Notes: generated by a model not told the origin, from the sequence alone. Shown: positions 50,493 to 63,417, counted from the first letter of the stretch. The stretch is 64,000 nt of DNA from Rhodococcus sp. IITR03 (GCA_001017865.1 LATQ01000310.1:1-64000); one strand, 5' to 3'. Translations and numbers: made by a program.

Positions 50493-51670
50493 GACAGCGT
50501 TCCTCGTTTCTGAGTGTTCGGGCGGCGCAACTGTGGACGGATCACGACGTGGGGGCTCACCGGCCCCTGTCCGGTGGCCATCCGCCCCAACATGTCGTCG
50601 ACCTCGTCGAGGCCGACGTCGACGGAGGGCACGATCTCCAATCCGGATCGGCCGCCGGCGAGAAGTTCGATGCTGCGTGTGACTGCATCAGGAGAGCGGC
50701 CTCGGACACCGACGATGGTGTTGGCGCCGCGCACCAGAGATTTGAGATCGAGTTCGCAGACCGGGGTCGACCCAGTCCGCCGATGACCAGCCGGCCCCGC
50801 TTGCGCAGCACACGGGCGGCGGCCACGGCCTGTCCCCCGAGTCCGACGGTGTCGAGGAGTACATCGGCTCCCTCACCGCCGGTGGCTCGCAGGATCAGTT
50901 CGGCAAGGTCGTCGTTGTCGTTGATCACCGGCACCGCACCGAGAGATTCGGCGATCTCGAGGCGCCCGGCCGACTCCGGTACCCCGATCACGACGATGCG
51001 GGCGGCACCGACAGCCCGGGCTGCGGCTACTGCGGAGATACCGTGGTAGCCGGGGCCGATGATCACGACCGTCGACCCCTCCTCGGCGCCGCCGGCATCG
51101 ACCGTCCAATCCAGCGCGTTGGCGAAGGGTTGTGTCCACGCCGCGAGGTCCGCATCGAGATCCGCCGGTAGGCGGTACACGAGGCTGTTTGCGCTGAGCT
51201 GCATGTATTCGGCGTTGCCGCCGTGCAGACCGGACCCGTCGTTCGCCGGGACCAGACCTACTCGCCGCTTTCCTACGAACAGATCGGTCTGGGGGCACAT
51301 GCGGTGATCACCGATGCGGCACGCCGGGCAGTCCTGCTGCATACACGCAGGTACTCCTCCAGCGCGACCCGGTCGCCGGGCCGCACGTCCCATGCGGCGG
51401 ACTGGGTCCGATCCACCGAGACGACGGTCCCGACGACGTGATGGCCGAGCACTGTGGCGAGTCCAGTCCGGCCCGATAGAGACCGACATCGGTTCCGCAC
51501 ACCGCGGAGGATTCGACTTCGAGCCAGCCCACGGCACCGACGGCTGCGCTGGTGTCGAGGTGGCGGATGGTCGTGGTTGTGTCGGGCATCGATACCGCGG
51601 CGCGGACCATCGTCGGCGGGCCGGCAAACGAGGGTGTCGATGCGGTGTCGATGTCGGCTCTATTGGTCAC
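50489..51670 (-). CDS. Zn-dependent alcohol dehydrogenase (MDR family), frameshifted
   Basis: About 394 residues. Catalytic zinc ligands are in AVCGTDVGLY and LGHHVVGTV; the structural zinc Cys group is in CMQQDCPACRIGDHRMC. The NAD-binding GPGYHGISAVAAARAVGA and the DVLLDTVG segment are typical. Breaks lie near 51462 (TCGGCCACAG read as TCGCCACAG), near 51347 and near 50770 (a C-run). GTG at 51670 follows AAGGAATCC. It lies between the Rieske oxygenase and the FtsZ-like gene, so it may oxidise a dihydrodiol or a benzylic alcohol formed in the pathway. Confidence 0.83.
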
Positions 51671-51702
51671 GACGGATTCCTTGTTTCTTGTTGCCGGAGT
51701 GG

Positions 51703-52984
51703 TCAGATGGAGACGAAGTCTTCGCCTTCGACCATGCGGAGTGCGTCCTCTGCACCCTCCTGGAAGGGCGTTGCCTTCGGCAGCAGGACCGAGGTCGACC
51801 GCACACGCTGGTGTTCGGGCTGCAGACCGGGCAGGGTTTCCGCTTCGAGTTCCTCGAGGGCGGCGAGCAGTCGGCGGCGGGCCAAGATGATGCCGGCGTC
51901 GGAGGTTCCGAGGCGTTCCTTGGTGCGATCGCAGATTGCTCCCATCGATTCCTGCAGGGAGAAGTCCTGGGCGGCGATGCCTCGATGCCGGAGAACGTCT
52001 TCTTCTGCTTCTGGGCCTCGCGGTCCATCAGATAGTCGTTGTCCTTGTTCGCCAGCGTCCGGTAGGTCCCGGGGATGTACTTGGCGTGGATTCCGTCTCC
52101 GTTGCGCATCGACGCGAGTTCGTCCTCGCGCAGCTCCCGGGTGGGGTGGTAGTTGATGCTCCACGCCCAGCACGTCTCGTCGTCGATGGGCACCCAGCGT
52201 GCCCGCCGAGCGGATTGTGGGTGCCGAACGGGGGAATGATGGTGTACCAGGGCATGATCCACTGGGTGATCCGCCAGTAGTACTCGTCGTCGTTGGCGTT
52301 GCGGCGAGCACCGATGACCAGACCGCCGTCGCTCTCGGCGACCTCGAACTTGGGGCGGGTGTCGGCCTTGAGGTACTTGTTGCCCTCGGTCCCCGAGTGC
52401 ATCGGGTCGTCGTCGAGGTTGAATCGGTGGGCGAACGAGACGTGGCTCGAGTCGATGCCGCCCTCCATTGCCTGCAGGTAGTTCGTCTCCTGCAGTCGCT
52501 TCGAGACGAATCGGTGGCCGTCGCCGAGCATGGCCCATTCGAGTTCGGGGAGTTCGGGCTTGAGCTCGGGCGGACCCATGTAGGTCCAGATCACGCCGCC
52601 GCGCTCGACACACGGGTATGCCTTCTGCTTGATCCGGGACTTGAACTTCGAGTCCTCCGGTTCGGACGGCATGTCCACGCAGTTGCCCTCGACGTCGTAC
52701 TTCCAGCCGTGGTATGCGCAGCGCAGGCCGCAGTCCTCATTGCGGCCGAAGTACAGCGAGGCGGTGCGGTGACTGCAGAACTCGTCGAGCAGCCCGAGCC
52801 TGCCCTGGGTGTCGCGGAATGCGATCAGTTGCTCGCCGAGCAGCTTGACGCGGACCGGGGCGCAGTCCGGCTCCGGCAACTCCTCCGCCAGCAACGCCGG
52901 GATCCAGTACCGGCGGAAAAGCCGGCCCATGGGCGTATCGGGGCCCGTCTGAACCAGCAGAGTGTTCTGGTCTTGCGTCAGCAT
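51703..52984 (-). CDS. Rieske oxygenase alpha subunit (phthalate 4,5-dioxygenase / PobA type), frameshifted
   Basis: About 427 residues, type alpha-3 oxygenase without a beta subunit. The Rieske motif CSHRTASLYFGR...CAYHGWKYD lies near residue 70. The mononuclear iron site is in GGIDSSHVSFAHR, and GTHNPLGR is also typical of the phthalate/phenoxybenzoate group. Breaks lie near 52196 (GGCCGGGC read as GGCGGGC) and near 51981 (GAGGGCATC read as GAGGCATC). ATG 52984 is the first gene start of the operon. Palindromic operators lie 30-56 bases upstream. The substrate is probably an aromatic acid or aryl ether, not determined. Confidence 0.85.
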
Positions 52985-53013
52985 GGCAGTCCTTTCGACC
53001 TTCAACGACTGAT

Positions 53014-53040
53014 TGCGTCCGAATAGCGCGCACGTGCGCG
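53014..53040. promoter_or_regulatory. Composite operator before the Rieske oxygenase gene
   Basis: TGCGTCCGAATAGCGCGCA (53014-53032) is repeated exactly at 56534-56552 before an MFS gene. It overlaps a perfect 14-base palindrome CGCGCACGTGCGCG (53027-53040). Confidence 0.6.
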
Positions 53041-53208
53041 GAAATTGATCGGTGGGAGCACTGTGGCACACGTCGCTTCGCACCGTCAACCATGGGCGGC
53101 CTTACTTTTCGCCCTAAGACCCTGGTACTCGCTGTTTCTGTCGCCGAGACACGCGATGGATCACCACCGGCGAAGGTCCGCACGCCGCCGTGGAAGGTCC
53201 AAAAAGAA

Positions 53209-53222
53209 CGCGCATATGCGCG
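53209..53222. promoter_or_regulatory. Palindromic operator before the IclR gene
   Basis: CGCGCATATGCGCG is a perfect 14-base palindrome that differs from the one at 53027-53040 only in its two central bases. It lies 75 bases before the IclR start. Confidence 0.55.
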
Positions 53223-53296
53223 CAGATCGGACTCCACTACACTCGCGGTCGTGGGATCGAAGAAGCCCACTCAGTGAGGGCACCGGAGAGGAACAG

Positions 53297-54127
53297 ATGA
53301 CGCGAGCCAAAAGCGCGGTGGACGCCATGCCGACGTCGACCCCCGTGCGGCCGGCCCGCCCGAAGGACGCGGTCCAATCACTCGAACGCGCCATCGCAGT
53401 GCTGACCACCTTCGACCGCGAGCATCGCCACCTCACACTGACCGAGGTGGCAGAGCGGTGCCGACTCCCCCGCTCGGCGGCGCGCCGATTCCTGCACACC
53501 CTCGTCGAACTCGGATTCGTCGAGGTCTCCGGCCGCAAGTTCACCCTGACACCGCAGGTACTCGAGCTGGGCTATGCCAACCTGGCGAGGTTCACCCTCG
53601 CCGACGTGTGCCAGCCACACCTCGAGGCACTTGCGCGAAACCTGGGTCTCTCCGCGTCCGTCACAGTGCTCGACGGTCCGGACATCCGGTACGTCAGCAG
53701 AGTGGAGGTTGCGTCCGGCATGTCGGTGTCCTTGAAGGCAGGCAGCCGATTGCCCGCCCATCGGACAGCGACCGGACGGGTGCTGCTGGCCGCACTTCCC
53801 GAAGCCGAACTGAACCGGCATCTCGACTTCTCGGCTCCCCAGGACCCGCACCCGGCGCCCGCCCACGACGAGCGCAGTCGACTCGAGCGCGAATTGGACA
53901 TCATCCGCCGCCAGGGCTGGGCCTTCGCCGACCAGGTTCTCGATGTCGGAGTGCAAGCGTTGGCCGTGCCGCTGCGCTCCCGAACCGGCCGCGTCGTCGG
54001 CGCACTCACCGTGTCGATGTACCAAACGCACGAATCCGCGCGCACCCTGGTTCCGCGGTACCTTCCCCCACTCCTCGAAACCGCCGGTCGAATCTCCCTG
54101 GAACTGCGCGCCGGAATCGACGTCTGA
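53297..54127 (+). CDS. IclR-family regulator of the Rieske/MFS cluster
   Basis: Intact, 276 residues. HTH at about 25-85 (SLERAIAVLTTFDREHRHLTLTEVAERCRLPRSAARRFLHTLVELGFV) and effector domain (SASVTVLDGPDIRYVSRVEV, LPAHRTATGRVLLAAL). ATG 53297 follows GAGAGGAA. It is divergent from the Rieske gene, with 312 bases between that hold two nearly identical palindromes. It is the most likely ligand of those sites and of the N24 repeats before the two transporter genes. Confidence 0.88.
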   Translation: MTRAKSAVDAMPTSTPVRPARPKDAVQSLERAIAVLTTFDREHRHLTLTEVAERCRLPRSAARRFLHTLVELGFVEVSGRKFTLTPQVLELGYANLARFTLADVCQPHLEALARNLGLSASVTVLDGPDIRYVSRVEVASGMSVSLKAGSRLPAHRTATGRVLLAALPEAELNRHLDFSAPQDPHPAPAHDERSRLERELDIIRRQGWAFADQVLDVGVQALAVPLRSRTGRVVGALTVSMYQTHESARTLVPRYLPPLLETAGRISLELRAGIDV

Positions 54128-54281
54128 GCGCATCCCATGCCGCGAGGACGCGCACGTCCACCCGTCGCCGAACACCCACGGCGTGCTCCGCGGCCTCCCG
54201 TCACATGTCGCCACGCTTCGATGGCCCACGAGAGTCGGGGACGCGGCGAGGTAGGTGCCACACCCTAGGACGTGCGACACT

Positions 54282-54320
54282 TGCGTCCGAAGATAGGTTT
54301 CTTGAACGCTATGCGGACGC
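54282..54320. promoter_or_regulatory. GCGTCCG-N24-CGGACGC operator before the first MFS gene
   Basis: The arms GCGTCCG (54283-54289) and CGGACGC (54314-54320) are separated by exactly 24 bases. The same arms with the same spacing occur at 56535-56572 before the second MFS gene. Confidence 0.55.
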
Positions 54321-54380
54321 TTTGCGCTGAGATCGTGCGCACCGTCGCGCAGCGATAGGACTGTCGATGGAGTGCCTGTA

Positions 54381-55623
54381 GTGAACAACCGCAATTCCCG
54401 AGCACTACTGCCGTTGCTGACGGCAGCCATGGCGATCGGCCCACTGCTGACCTACGGCCTGAGCGCGACGAGCGCGCTGGTCATCGACTCGCTCGGCATC
54501 ACCGCGGCGCAGTTCGGAATGCTCGCCACGCTCAGCTTCCTGGCGGCGGCTGCCCTGTCCCTGACCTTCGGGCGATTCAGCGACCGCTTCCCCGCTCGCG
54601 CACTGCTCGTCACGATCTTCGCGGGCGCCGCACTCTCGTTCGTCATCGCGGCGCTGTCGACGAACTACCTGTGGCTACTCGCAGCCATGGCCTTGTCCGG
54701 GGCTGCACAGGCCCTGTCGAATCCCGTCACCAACCGCGTGATCAGCGATCATGCCCCACCGGCCAAACGCTCTCCCTGGATCGGAGTGAAGCAGTCCGGG
54801 GTGCAGGTCAGCCAACTCGCCGCCGGAGTCGGATGCCCCACCCTGGCACTTGCCTGGGGATGGCGAGGCCCACTATGGTCGGCGCGGCCATCGCGGGCAT
54901 CTCGGCCCTCTGGGCCTGGCGTTGCGCACCGTCCCGGAACCGTTCCCAACGGCCGGCAAGCGCCCCCGAGCGTGCCGCACCCTCCTCCGACCGCACCGAG
55001 CGCCGCACCCTGCCCCCGGCCGTCTGGCTGTTCGCCGCCTACGCCTTGTTCTCCGGCGCCGCCCTTCAGGCCACCAACGTCTATCTCCCGTTGTTCGCGC
55101 ACGACGAAATGGGATTGAACCTGACCGTGGCCGGCTGACCGCCGCGATCGCCGGCCTGATCGGTGTCACCGCGCGAATCGGCTGGGGCCGCGCGCTTTCC
55201 GGAAGAACCGGCCCCTTCCCCCTGCTACTGGTCCTCGCATCGGGCTCCCTGCTCGGCGCACTCGCCCTGCTCGGTGCCGAACTCTGGGGATGGCTTGCCC
55301 TCCTGTGGATCGGCGTCGGCGTGCACGGTGCGACCGCCCTCGCAGCCAATGTGGTGTTGATGGCCGGTGCGCTCCGCGTGGTTCGGACCAGCACCGTAGG
55401 CCGCGCCTCGAGCGCCATCGCAGTCGGGATGTATCTCGGATTCGCCGGCGGGCCCGCTCTGATGGGCCTGCTGACCGATCACACCGGCGGATTCGCGACC
55501 GGCTGGTCTGCGGCGGCAGCGCTGTACGCAGTATGCGGCGCGCTCGGCCTCTGGGGGATCCGCACTTCTCACGCCCCCACTCGATCGGCAGCATCACACG
55601 AAGTAGATAGGTTGAGCCTGTGA
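54381..55623 (+). CDS. MFS transporter, frameshifted
   Basis: About 414 residues, 12 hydrophobic helices (LLPLLTAAMAIGPLLTYGLSA; helix 2-3 loop GRFSDRFPARALL). Two C bases are missing: near 54869 (GGCCCCACT read as GGCCCACT) and near 55135 (GGCCTG read as GGCTG, which makes a false TGA). GTG 54381 has GGAG eight bases upstream; the GTG at 54372 has none at a proper distance. The stop overlaps the GTG of the following IclR gene. Probably an uptake system for the Rieske oxygenase substrate. Confidence 0.83.
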
Positions 55624-56412
55624 GCGAGAACGAAGCAACCACGACGACCCCGGAGCAGAACCGCGATCACGTTCAAGCTCTCGGCCGGGGGCTCGAGGTA
55701 CTCAAACTGTTCGGGCGAGAACGTCGCCCCCTGTCGGTCACCGAAGTCGCGAGCCTCGCCGGTATCACCCGCACTGCGGCCCGGCGCTTCGTGCTGACAC
55801 TCGAGTACATGGCTATCTGTCCTACGACGGCACCGCCTACACCGCCCGCCCCGCGATACTCGAGATCGGCGACGCCTACGTCCTGAGCAGCGGACTTCCC
55901 GAGATCGTCCGGCCCCACCTCGAACGCCTGGCCGAACAGACGCAGGAGACGGCCTCGCTCACCGTGCTGCATCACGACAGGATCTTCTATGTCGACCGGG
56001 TCCAGGCCGACCGGGTCCTCACGGTCGAAATCGTGGTCGGGACGAGTCTGCCGGCCTACGCCGTCGCCACCGGTCGTGTACTCCTGGCCGACCGCACCGA
56101 TGCCGAACTCGATGCCTATCTGGCGAGCGTGGACACCCGCAGTTACACCGCGGCCACCACGATCGACACCGACGAACTGCGAGAGAAGATCCTCGCCGCA
56201 CGCAACGAGGGATGGTCGCTGGCGGATGAGGAACTCACCGAGGGAGTGCGGTCGATCGCCGTGCCGTTCGCGACGCCGAAGGCTACGCAGTCGCCGCTCT
56301 CAACGTCTCCGCCCAGTCCTCGCGGGTATCACTCGATCACATGCGGGGATCGATCCTCACCGCTCTGCGCACTGCGGCCGAGCAGATCCGCGAGGAGCTC
56401 GCAGCGATGTGA
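55620..56412 (+). CDS. IclR-family regulator, second in the cluster, frameshifted
   Basis: About 264 residues. HTH at about 20-80 (LGRGLEVLKLFGRERRPLSVTEVASLAGITRTAARRFVLTLEYMGYL). The effector domain follows (TASLTVLHHDRIFYVDRV, LPAYAVATGRVLLADR), then the corrected tail RDAEGYAVAALNVSAQSS. Breaks lie near 55810 (ATGGGCTAT read as ATGGCTAT) and near 56270 (TTCCGCG read as TTCGCG). GTG at 55620 overlaps the transporter stop. It resembles the other two IclR proteins of the window, so one aromatic acid regulon may have two sensors. Confidence 0.83.
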
Positions 56413-56533
56413 GGCCCTGTCCGGTGATCGCGGTCGTCGTCGGGACAGCGCCCTGCGCGCCGCGTGATCGACGGATCGAGCGGCGACCACATGATCCGGC
56501 CGATGACCTCCCGGACCGGGCCGAGAGGCAAAA

Positions 56534-56606
56534 TGCGTCCGAATAGCGCGCAATTGCTCCACAAACGGACGCAAATATTGTGTGAACGCGATCACCTTGA
56601 TAAAAC
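56534..56606 (+). promoter_or_regulatory. Operator and promoter before the second MFS gene
   Basis: TGCGTCCG (56534-56541) and CGGACGCA (56566-56573) are inverted arms 24 bases apart. TTGTGA (56578-56583), 17 bases and TAAAAC (56601-56606) follow as a plausible promoter, leaving a leader of about 200 bases before the GTG at 56809. Confidence 0.5.
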
Positions 56607-56808
56607 AGGTGCAGCGCTCGACCGGTCGAAGGTGACCCATCCTGAACTTTCCGCGACATACCCCCTCGTGACGTTCACAGTCCCTTCCACACCTCGACTG
56701 CACCAACGCTATTCGACTGACGGCAGCGATCCTCTCCCCCGAGAACCCGGGTAGCAGCAACACAACCCGAGACCCCTTATCGCGCCGAGACCAGACAGGA
56801 AACCCCTC

Positions 56809-58070
56809 GTGCAGACGATTTCCACCTCACCTGATCAACAGGCACGCAACCGATATCGGTGGGTCGTGCTCGTGCTCTGCTGGCTCGCCTTCACCATGAC
56901 CTCCGTCGATCGCTCCACCTGGGGCCCGGCATCGGTGTTCGTCGGCGAGGACCTCGGCGTACCACTGGCCAGCCTCGGCGTGTTCGCCACCGCGTACTAC
57001 ATCGCTACGTCTGCTCCAACGCCCTCACCGGGGTGCTCTCCGACCGGTTCGGTGGCCGCGAGGTGGTCACCGTCTCACTCGCCGGCGCAGGCGTGTTCAT
57101 GATGATCTTCGGATCGACCACCTCCGCGGTCATCGGCATCGGCGTGCAAGCAGTCGTCGGCTTCTTCGCCGGCGCGGATTACGCCGCAGGCGTCAAGCTC
57201 CTGGCAAGCTGGTTCCAGCCCAAGGAACTCGGCAAGGTCATGGGACTGTTCACCTCCGCGACCTCGCTCGGCACCGTCATCGCCAACACCGCCGTCCCGT
57301 GGATGATCAACCACTACAGCTGGCACGCCTCCTACCACCTTTTCGGTGCCATCTCGATCGTCACGGCGGTCATCTGTTACGTGATCATCCGGCCGGGACC
57401 GGTCACCAACACGATCGCTACCGCAGGCGACGGCAAGCGCCCCTCCGCATGGAAGACCCTGACCACCAACCGCGACCTCATGCTGCTCTCCCTCGCCGGA
57501 TTCGGCGGGTTCTGGGCACATACGGATTCGTCACCTGGTCCAACGCCCTGCTCATCAAGGGACACGGCGTTTCCGGCACCACCGCCGGGTTCATCGTGGC
57601 GATCTTCGCGGGCGTGGCGGTCGTCAGTAAACCCCTCACCGGAATACTCGGCGACCGGATAGGCAGCGCCCGAAAGCCCGCGATCGTCATTCTCGCGCTG
57701 TTCTCCGTCATCCTGATCTTCTTCGGAACGCTGGACAACGTCCCAGCGCTCCTCATCGCAGCACCCATCCTCGGTCTGGTCGGTTACGGATACCTGCCCT
57801 GATCGTCGCGATGATCCCCGCCTGGTCTCGAGCGAGGTCACCGGCACAGCCGCCGGCGCATCCAACGCCTTCTGGCAGATCGCCAGCACCCTCGTCCCCC
57901 TCGCCATCGGCGCGGTCTTCTCGGCCACCGGCTCGTTCCTGGCAGCGTTCGCGGCCCTCGCCGTCGGACCGATGGTCGGCGCAGTGATCCTGTACTTCGT
58001 CGACGAGAACGGCGGAAAGACCACCGTCGCCGACACAGAACCGCCCACTCCCGACACCACCACCTCCTGA
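56809..58070 (+). CDS. MFS transporter (anion:cation symporter type), frameshifted four times
   Basis: About 421 residues. The N-terminus RYRWVVLVLCWLAFTMTSVDRSTWGPAS and the helix 2-3 loop GVLSDRFGGREVV fit the ACS group that carries organic anions. Breaks lie near 57010 (ATCGGCTAC read as ATCGCTAC), 57519 (TGGGGCAC read as TGGGCAC), 57799 (a C in CTGCCCCTG) and 57825 (a C-run). The C-terminus ENGGKTTVAD is soluble. GTG 56809 follows AGGAAA. It ends 4 bases before a strong terminator. Confidence 0.84.
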
Positions 58071-58074
58071 GACC

Positions 58075-58128
58075 CACAACCAACGACACGGCGGCCTCCC
58101 TCCGGAGACCGCCGTGTCGTTGGTTGTG
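58075..58128 (+). terminator. Very strong hairpin terminator after the MFS gene
   Basis: A perfect 20-bp stem (58075-58094 with 58109-58128, ends CACAACC.../...GGTTGTG) encloses a 14-base loop that can form four further pairs after one mismatch. It is the strongest hairpin seen in the window. Confidence 0.85.
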
Positions 58129-58274
58129 CAGCACACCTGGGCGTGACTACCCGCGTTGATCCGGAAGGTCGTGTGACACAACGCCACATACAAACCCGGT
58201 CCGAAGCCACGCACCAGACGTAGTCCTCTGCGCACCCAGTCCGAACCGAGGCGACATCGCGAGCACCGGTGGCC

Positions 58275-59748
<1,474 letters not shown>

Positions 59749-59910
59749 TGCTGTCCTGTCGAATTCGGAGCATCCCGTGCTGAATGTGTGGATCTCAGTG
59801 TGCGGGAGAACCGATGTGATGCGACATCTCCACATGGAGATGGTGTGAGTGCAGTCACCGCCTCCAGGATGGGCATCACACGAGCTACCGCATGACTTTG
59901 GAGGACGACG

Positions 59911-61046
59911 ATGACCGCAACGACAGGACCACTCGCGGGGGTTCGGGTACTGGATATGACACGTCTGGCGCCCGGACCGTACGCGAGCATGCTGCTCGCG
60001 GACCTCGGCGCAGAAGTGATCGCAATCGGTGGTGGTCGTTCCGGGCTCCCGGTGCCCGCGCTGTCGCGAGGCAAGGAATTCATCTCGCTCGATCTCAAGA
60101 CCGCCGACGGCCTCGACGCCCTGCACACCCTCGTTTCGGAAGCCGACGTCTTCATGGAAGGATTCCGCCCCGGGGTGGCAGACAAGCTGGGCGCCGGCTA
60201 CGCGGAACTGTCGGCCCTCAATCCCGGACTCGTCTACTGCAGCGTGACGGGCTACGGCCAGAACGGGCCCATGGCGCAGCGCGCCGGTCACGACATCAAC
60301 TACCTGGCCATCGCCGGTGCCTCGGGACCTTCGGCCCCTCGGATCACCCGCCGACACTGCCGCTGAACCTGGTCGCCGACTTCGCAGGCGGCGGATTGCT
60401 GTCGGCATTCGGCATCATGTCCGCCCTCTACGACCGCACGCGTACAGGCAAAGGCCGGTACATCGATGCCGCCATGGTCGACGGCGTGCTGTCGATGATG
60501 GGAATGAACTTCGTCGATTGGCAGACGCCGACGCTGCCCGGACGTGGACACGGCGTACTGACCGGATCGATGCCGTTCTATCGGTGCTACCGCTGCTCCG
60601 ACGATCGCTACGTCGCAGTCGGGGCCCTCGAGACCGCCTTCTTCGAACGGTTGTGGACCACCCTCGACCTCGGTGCCGTTCCGAACCATTTCGACGAGTC
60701 CACCTGGGACCACATCGAAAAGTCACTGACCACAGCATTCGAGACGAAGACGATGGCGGAGTGGACCACAGTGTTCGCCGACGTCGATGCCTGCGTGACA
60801 CCGGTACTCGAACCGCACGAACTGGCCACCTTCGATCAGATCGTGGCCCGGGACCCGGACTTCACACTTCATTCGGTCCCCGTGGTCCCGGTGTTCTCCG
60901 ACGGCCCGACACGGCGCGCCACCGACACCCACGTCAAGACCGAGGACGTGCTGCGCCGTGCCGGTGTCGCCGAAGACCTCGCCCAACGGGCGGCCGCAGC
61001 CGGTATCCCCTCGTCCGTGACGGGTCTGAGCTGGCCCCCACTGTGA
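59911..61046 (+). CDS. Alpha-methylacyl-CoA racemase-type CaiB/BaiF protein, frameshifted
   Basis: About 378 residues, class III CoA-transferase fold. The racemase branch is indicated by [13 protein letters not shown] (catalytic His) and [13 protein letters not shown] (catalytic Asp); [23 protein letters not shown] is the N-terminal signature. One G is missing near 60326 (TCGGGGACC read as TCGGGACC). ATG 59911 follows GGAGGACGACG. It would epimerise a 2-methyl-branched acyl-CoA before dehydrogenation by the enzyme encoded next. Confidence 0.83.
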
Positions 61047-61096
61047 CCGTCGAACTTCCGAATCATCACCTTCCCCACACAGACCAGGAGTAATTC

Positions 61097-62214
61097 ATGA
61101 GTATCGAATATCGCGAATTCCGCGAGAGCGTCCGCAAACTCGCGCAGACCAAGATCGCACCGCACGCCGCCGATGTGGACGACAAGGAACGATTCCCCGC
61201 GGAATCCTGGGCAGCCCTGCGCAGCAACGACCTGCCCGGACTCGCCTACCCCGAGAGCCTCGGCGGCAGTGGAGCCGACCTGCTCGCCCAGGTCATCGCT
61301 GTAGAAGAAGTCGCAGCGTCCTGCGCAAGCACGGCACTGGTCATGCTGGTCAACTGGCCGGCACCTCCACCGTGCTCCGCCAAGGCTCCGACGAACTCAA
61401 GCAACTGGTGGTACCGAACGTCGCATCGGGCGCCGCCGGCGCCGCATGGTGCATGACCGAGCCGCGCGTGGGCTCGGACCTGTCGGCGATCGCAACGACC
61501 GCAACCCAGGATGGGTCCGACTGGATCCTCAACGGTCAGAAGCGGTTCATCAGCAACGCGCCGTGGGCCGACTGGTACGCCGTGCTGGCGAAGACCGGCG
61601 AGAAGTCACTCGGCATCTTCATGGTGCACAAGGACGACGCCGGCGTCAGTTTCGGCGCTCCCGAAAAGAAGATGGGTATGCGCGGCAGCCCCACGACCGA
61701 CGTGAACTTCGACGAGTGCCGACTGCCCGCCGTCCGCGTCGTCAACGACCCCTACCAGGGGTTCGCGTACATCTCCGAGGAACTGAACGTCAGCCGGGCA
61801 CTCATCGCCGCGCAGGCCCTCGGCATCGCACAGGGCGCATTCGATGCCGCCGTGTCGTACACGACCGACCGCGAGCAGTTCGGCCAGTCCATCTCCCGCT
61901 TCCAGCTTCTGCGCGGCATGGTCGCCGATATGGCCGTCAAGATCGAGTCGGCCCGCACGCTGCTGTACGACGCAGCCCGTCTCATCGACGACGGGGAACC
62001 GGCGGGACGGACGAAGGCGGCCATGGCGAAGCTGCTGTGCAGCGACACCGCCATGTCGGTGACCACCGATGCGCTCCAACTGCACGGCGGATACGGCTAT
62101 GTCCGTGACTATCCGGTCGAGCGGATGATGCGCGACGCCAAGATCACCCAGATCTACGAGGGCACCAACCAGATCCAGCGACTCATCATCGCCAAGTCGG
62201 TATACGGAAAGTAG
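61097..62214 (+). CDS. Acyl-CoA dehydrogenase, frameshifted
   Basis: About 372 residues. [15 protein letters not shown] and [15 protein letters not shown] form the flavin and substrate region, [22 protein letters not shown] is the helical domain and the catalytic Glu is in [13 protein letters not shown], so this one looks fully active. A C is missing near 61352 (AACCTGG read as AACTGG). ATG 61097 follows CAGGAG. It lies between the racemase and the CoA-transferase genes, in a likely branched- or aryl-acyl-CoA pathway. Confidence 0.88.
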
Positions 62215-62221
62215 GCGCACC

Positions 62222-63417
62222 GTGCACCACCCCCAGCAACAACACGCGCTGAGCGGCATCCGGTCCTCGACCTCGGCGAGATCATGCAGGCGCCCGTGGC
62301 CGCGCAGGTTCTCGGCGACCTCGGCGCCGAAGTGATCAAGGTCGAGCGCGGTGTCAACGGAGACATGCTGCGAGGCCTCGATCGCGAGTCACTCGACGAA
62401 GGTCGCCCCAGTGCCTACTTCGCCGCGGTCAACCGCAACAAGCGCAGCATCGCACTGAACCTGAAAACCCCTGAGGGACAGGATATTCTCCATCAGCTCC
62501 TCGCGGAAGCGGATGTTCTCATCCACAGCTACCGGACCGCGGCAGTCGAACGACTGGGCTTGACCTACGACGATCTGCACGAGCGTTATCCTCGGCTCGT
62601 CTACGGCACTGCGACCGGATTCGGCGAGACCGGACCGTACGCCCACAAAGCAGGTCAGGACATGCTCGCGCAGGCACTGAGCGGAATGGCACGCGCGTGC
62701 GGTGACCCGTCGATCTCGGCATACGTACATCCGGTACCGACCGTGGACTACGCCTCGGGTATGGCCCTCGCCAGGGAATCTTGGCAGCACTGTTCGAACG
62801 CGAACGCTCCGGCCGCGGCCAGAAGGTCAGCGTCAACCTCTTCGATACAGCACTGGCCCTGCAGACTCTCGAAAGCTCCACACTGCTGGCGTACCAGCGT
62901 GAGACCAACTGGGTCAGCGACTGGTACAGCGGCATCTTCGAAACGACCGACGGTCTGCTCCTGGTACTCGGCCTGTTCCGCGAGAACGCTCTGGGTCTGG
63001 CATGCAAAGCCCTCGGCATCGACGATCTGTCCGTCCAGCCGACGTTCGCCACACCACAACTCCAGGCAGAGAACAAAGAAGCCGCCAACGCGGTTCTGCG
63101 TCCGCTGGTCGCACAGTTGAGCACCGCCGAGGCGGCAGAGTTGTTCGACGGGTCGATCTGCTGTGCGCACCGCTGCTCACCCTGCAAGAAGCGCTCGATC
63201 ATCCCCAGACGCGGCACAACGGCACGCTCGTCGACGTCGAGATCGAGGGTGTGCGCACCACCCGGTTGATGGGCAACCCTGTCACGTTGTCCCGTACACC
63301 CGCCAGGTGCGCCGTGGGGTGCCGGCGGTCAGTGAACATGCCGACGAAATCCTCCATGAGCTCGGGATCTCCGAGTCCGATGTCCAGACCTTGCGCAGTA
63401 AGGGAGTGATCCGATGA
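62222..63417 (+). CDS. CaiB/BaiF CoA-transferase (formyl-CoA transferase type), frameshifted
   Basis: About 400 residues. VLDLGEIMQAPVAAQVLGDLGAEVIKVE is the N-terminal fold, and catalytic Asp is in AGQDMLAQALSG, the form found in true CoA-transferases rather than racemases. At least five single bases are missing: near 62261, 62770, 63155, 63308 and possibly one more, all in short G or C runs. GTG 62222 is eight bases after the ACAD stop. The TGA overlaps the next ATG. It probably activates the acid by moving CoA from another acyl-CoA. Confidence 0.82.
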
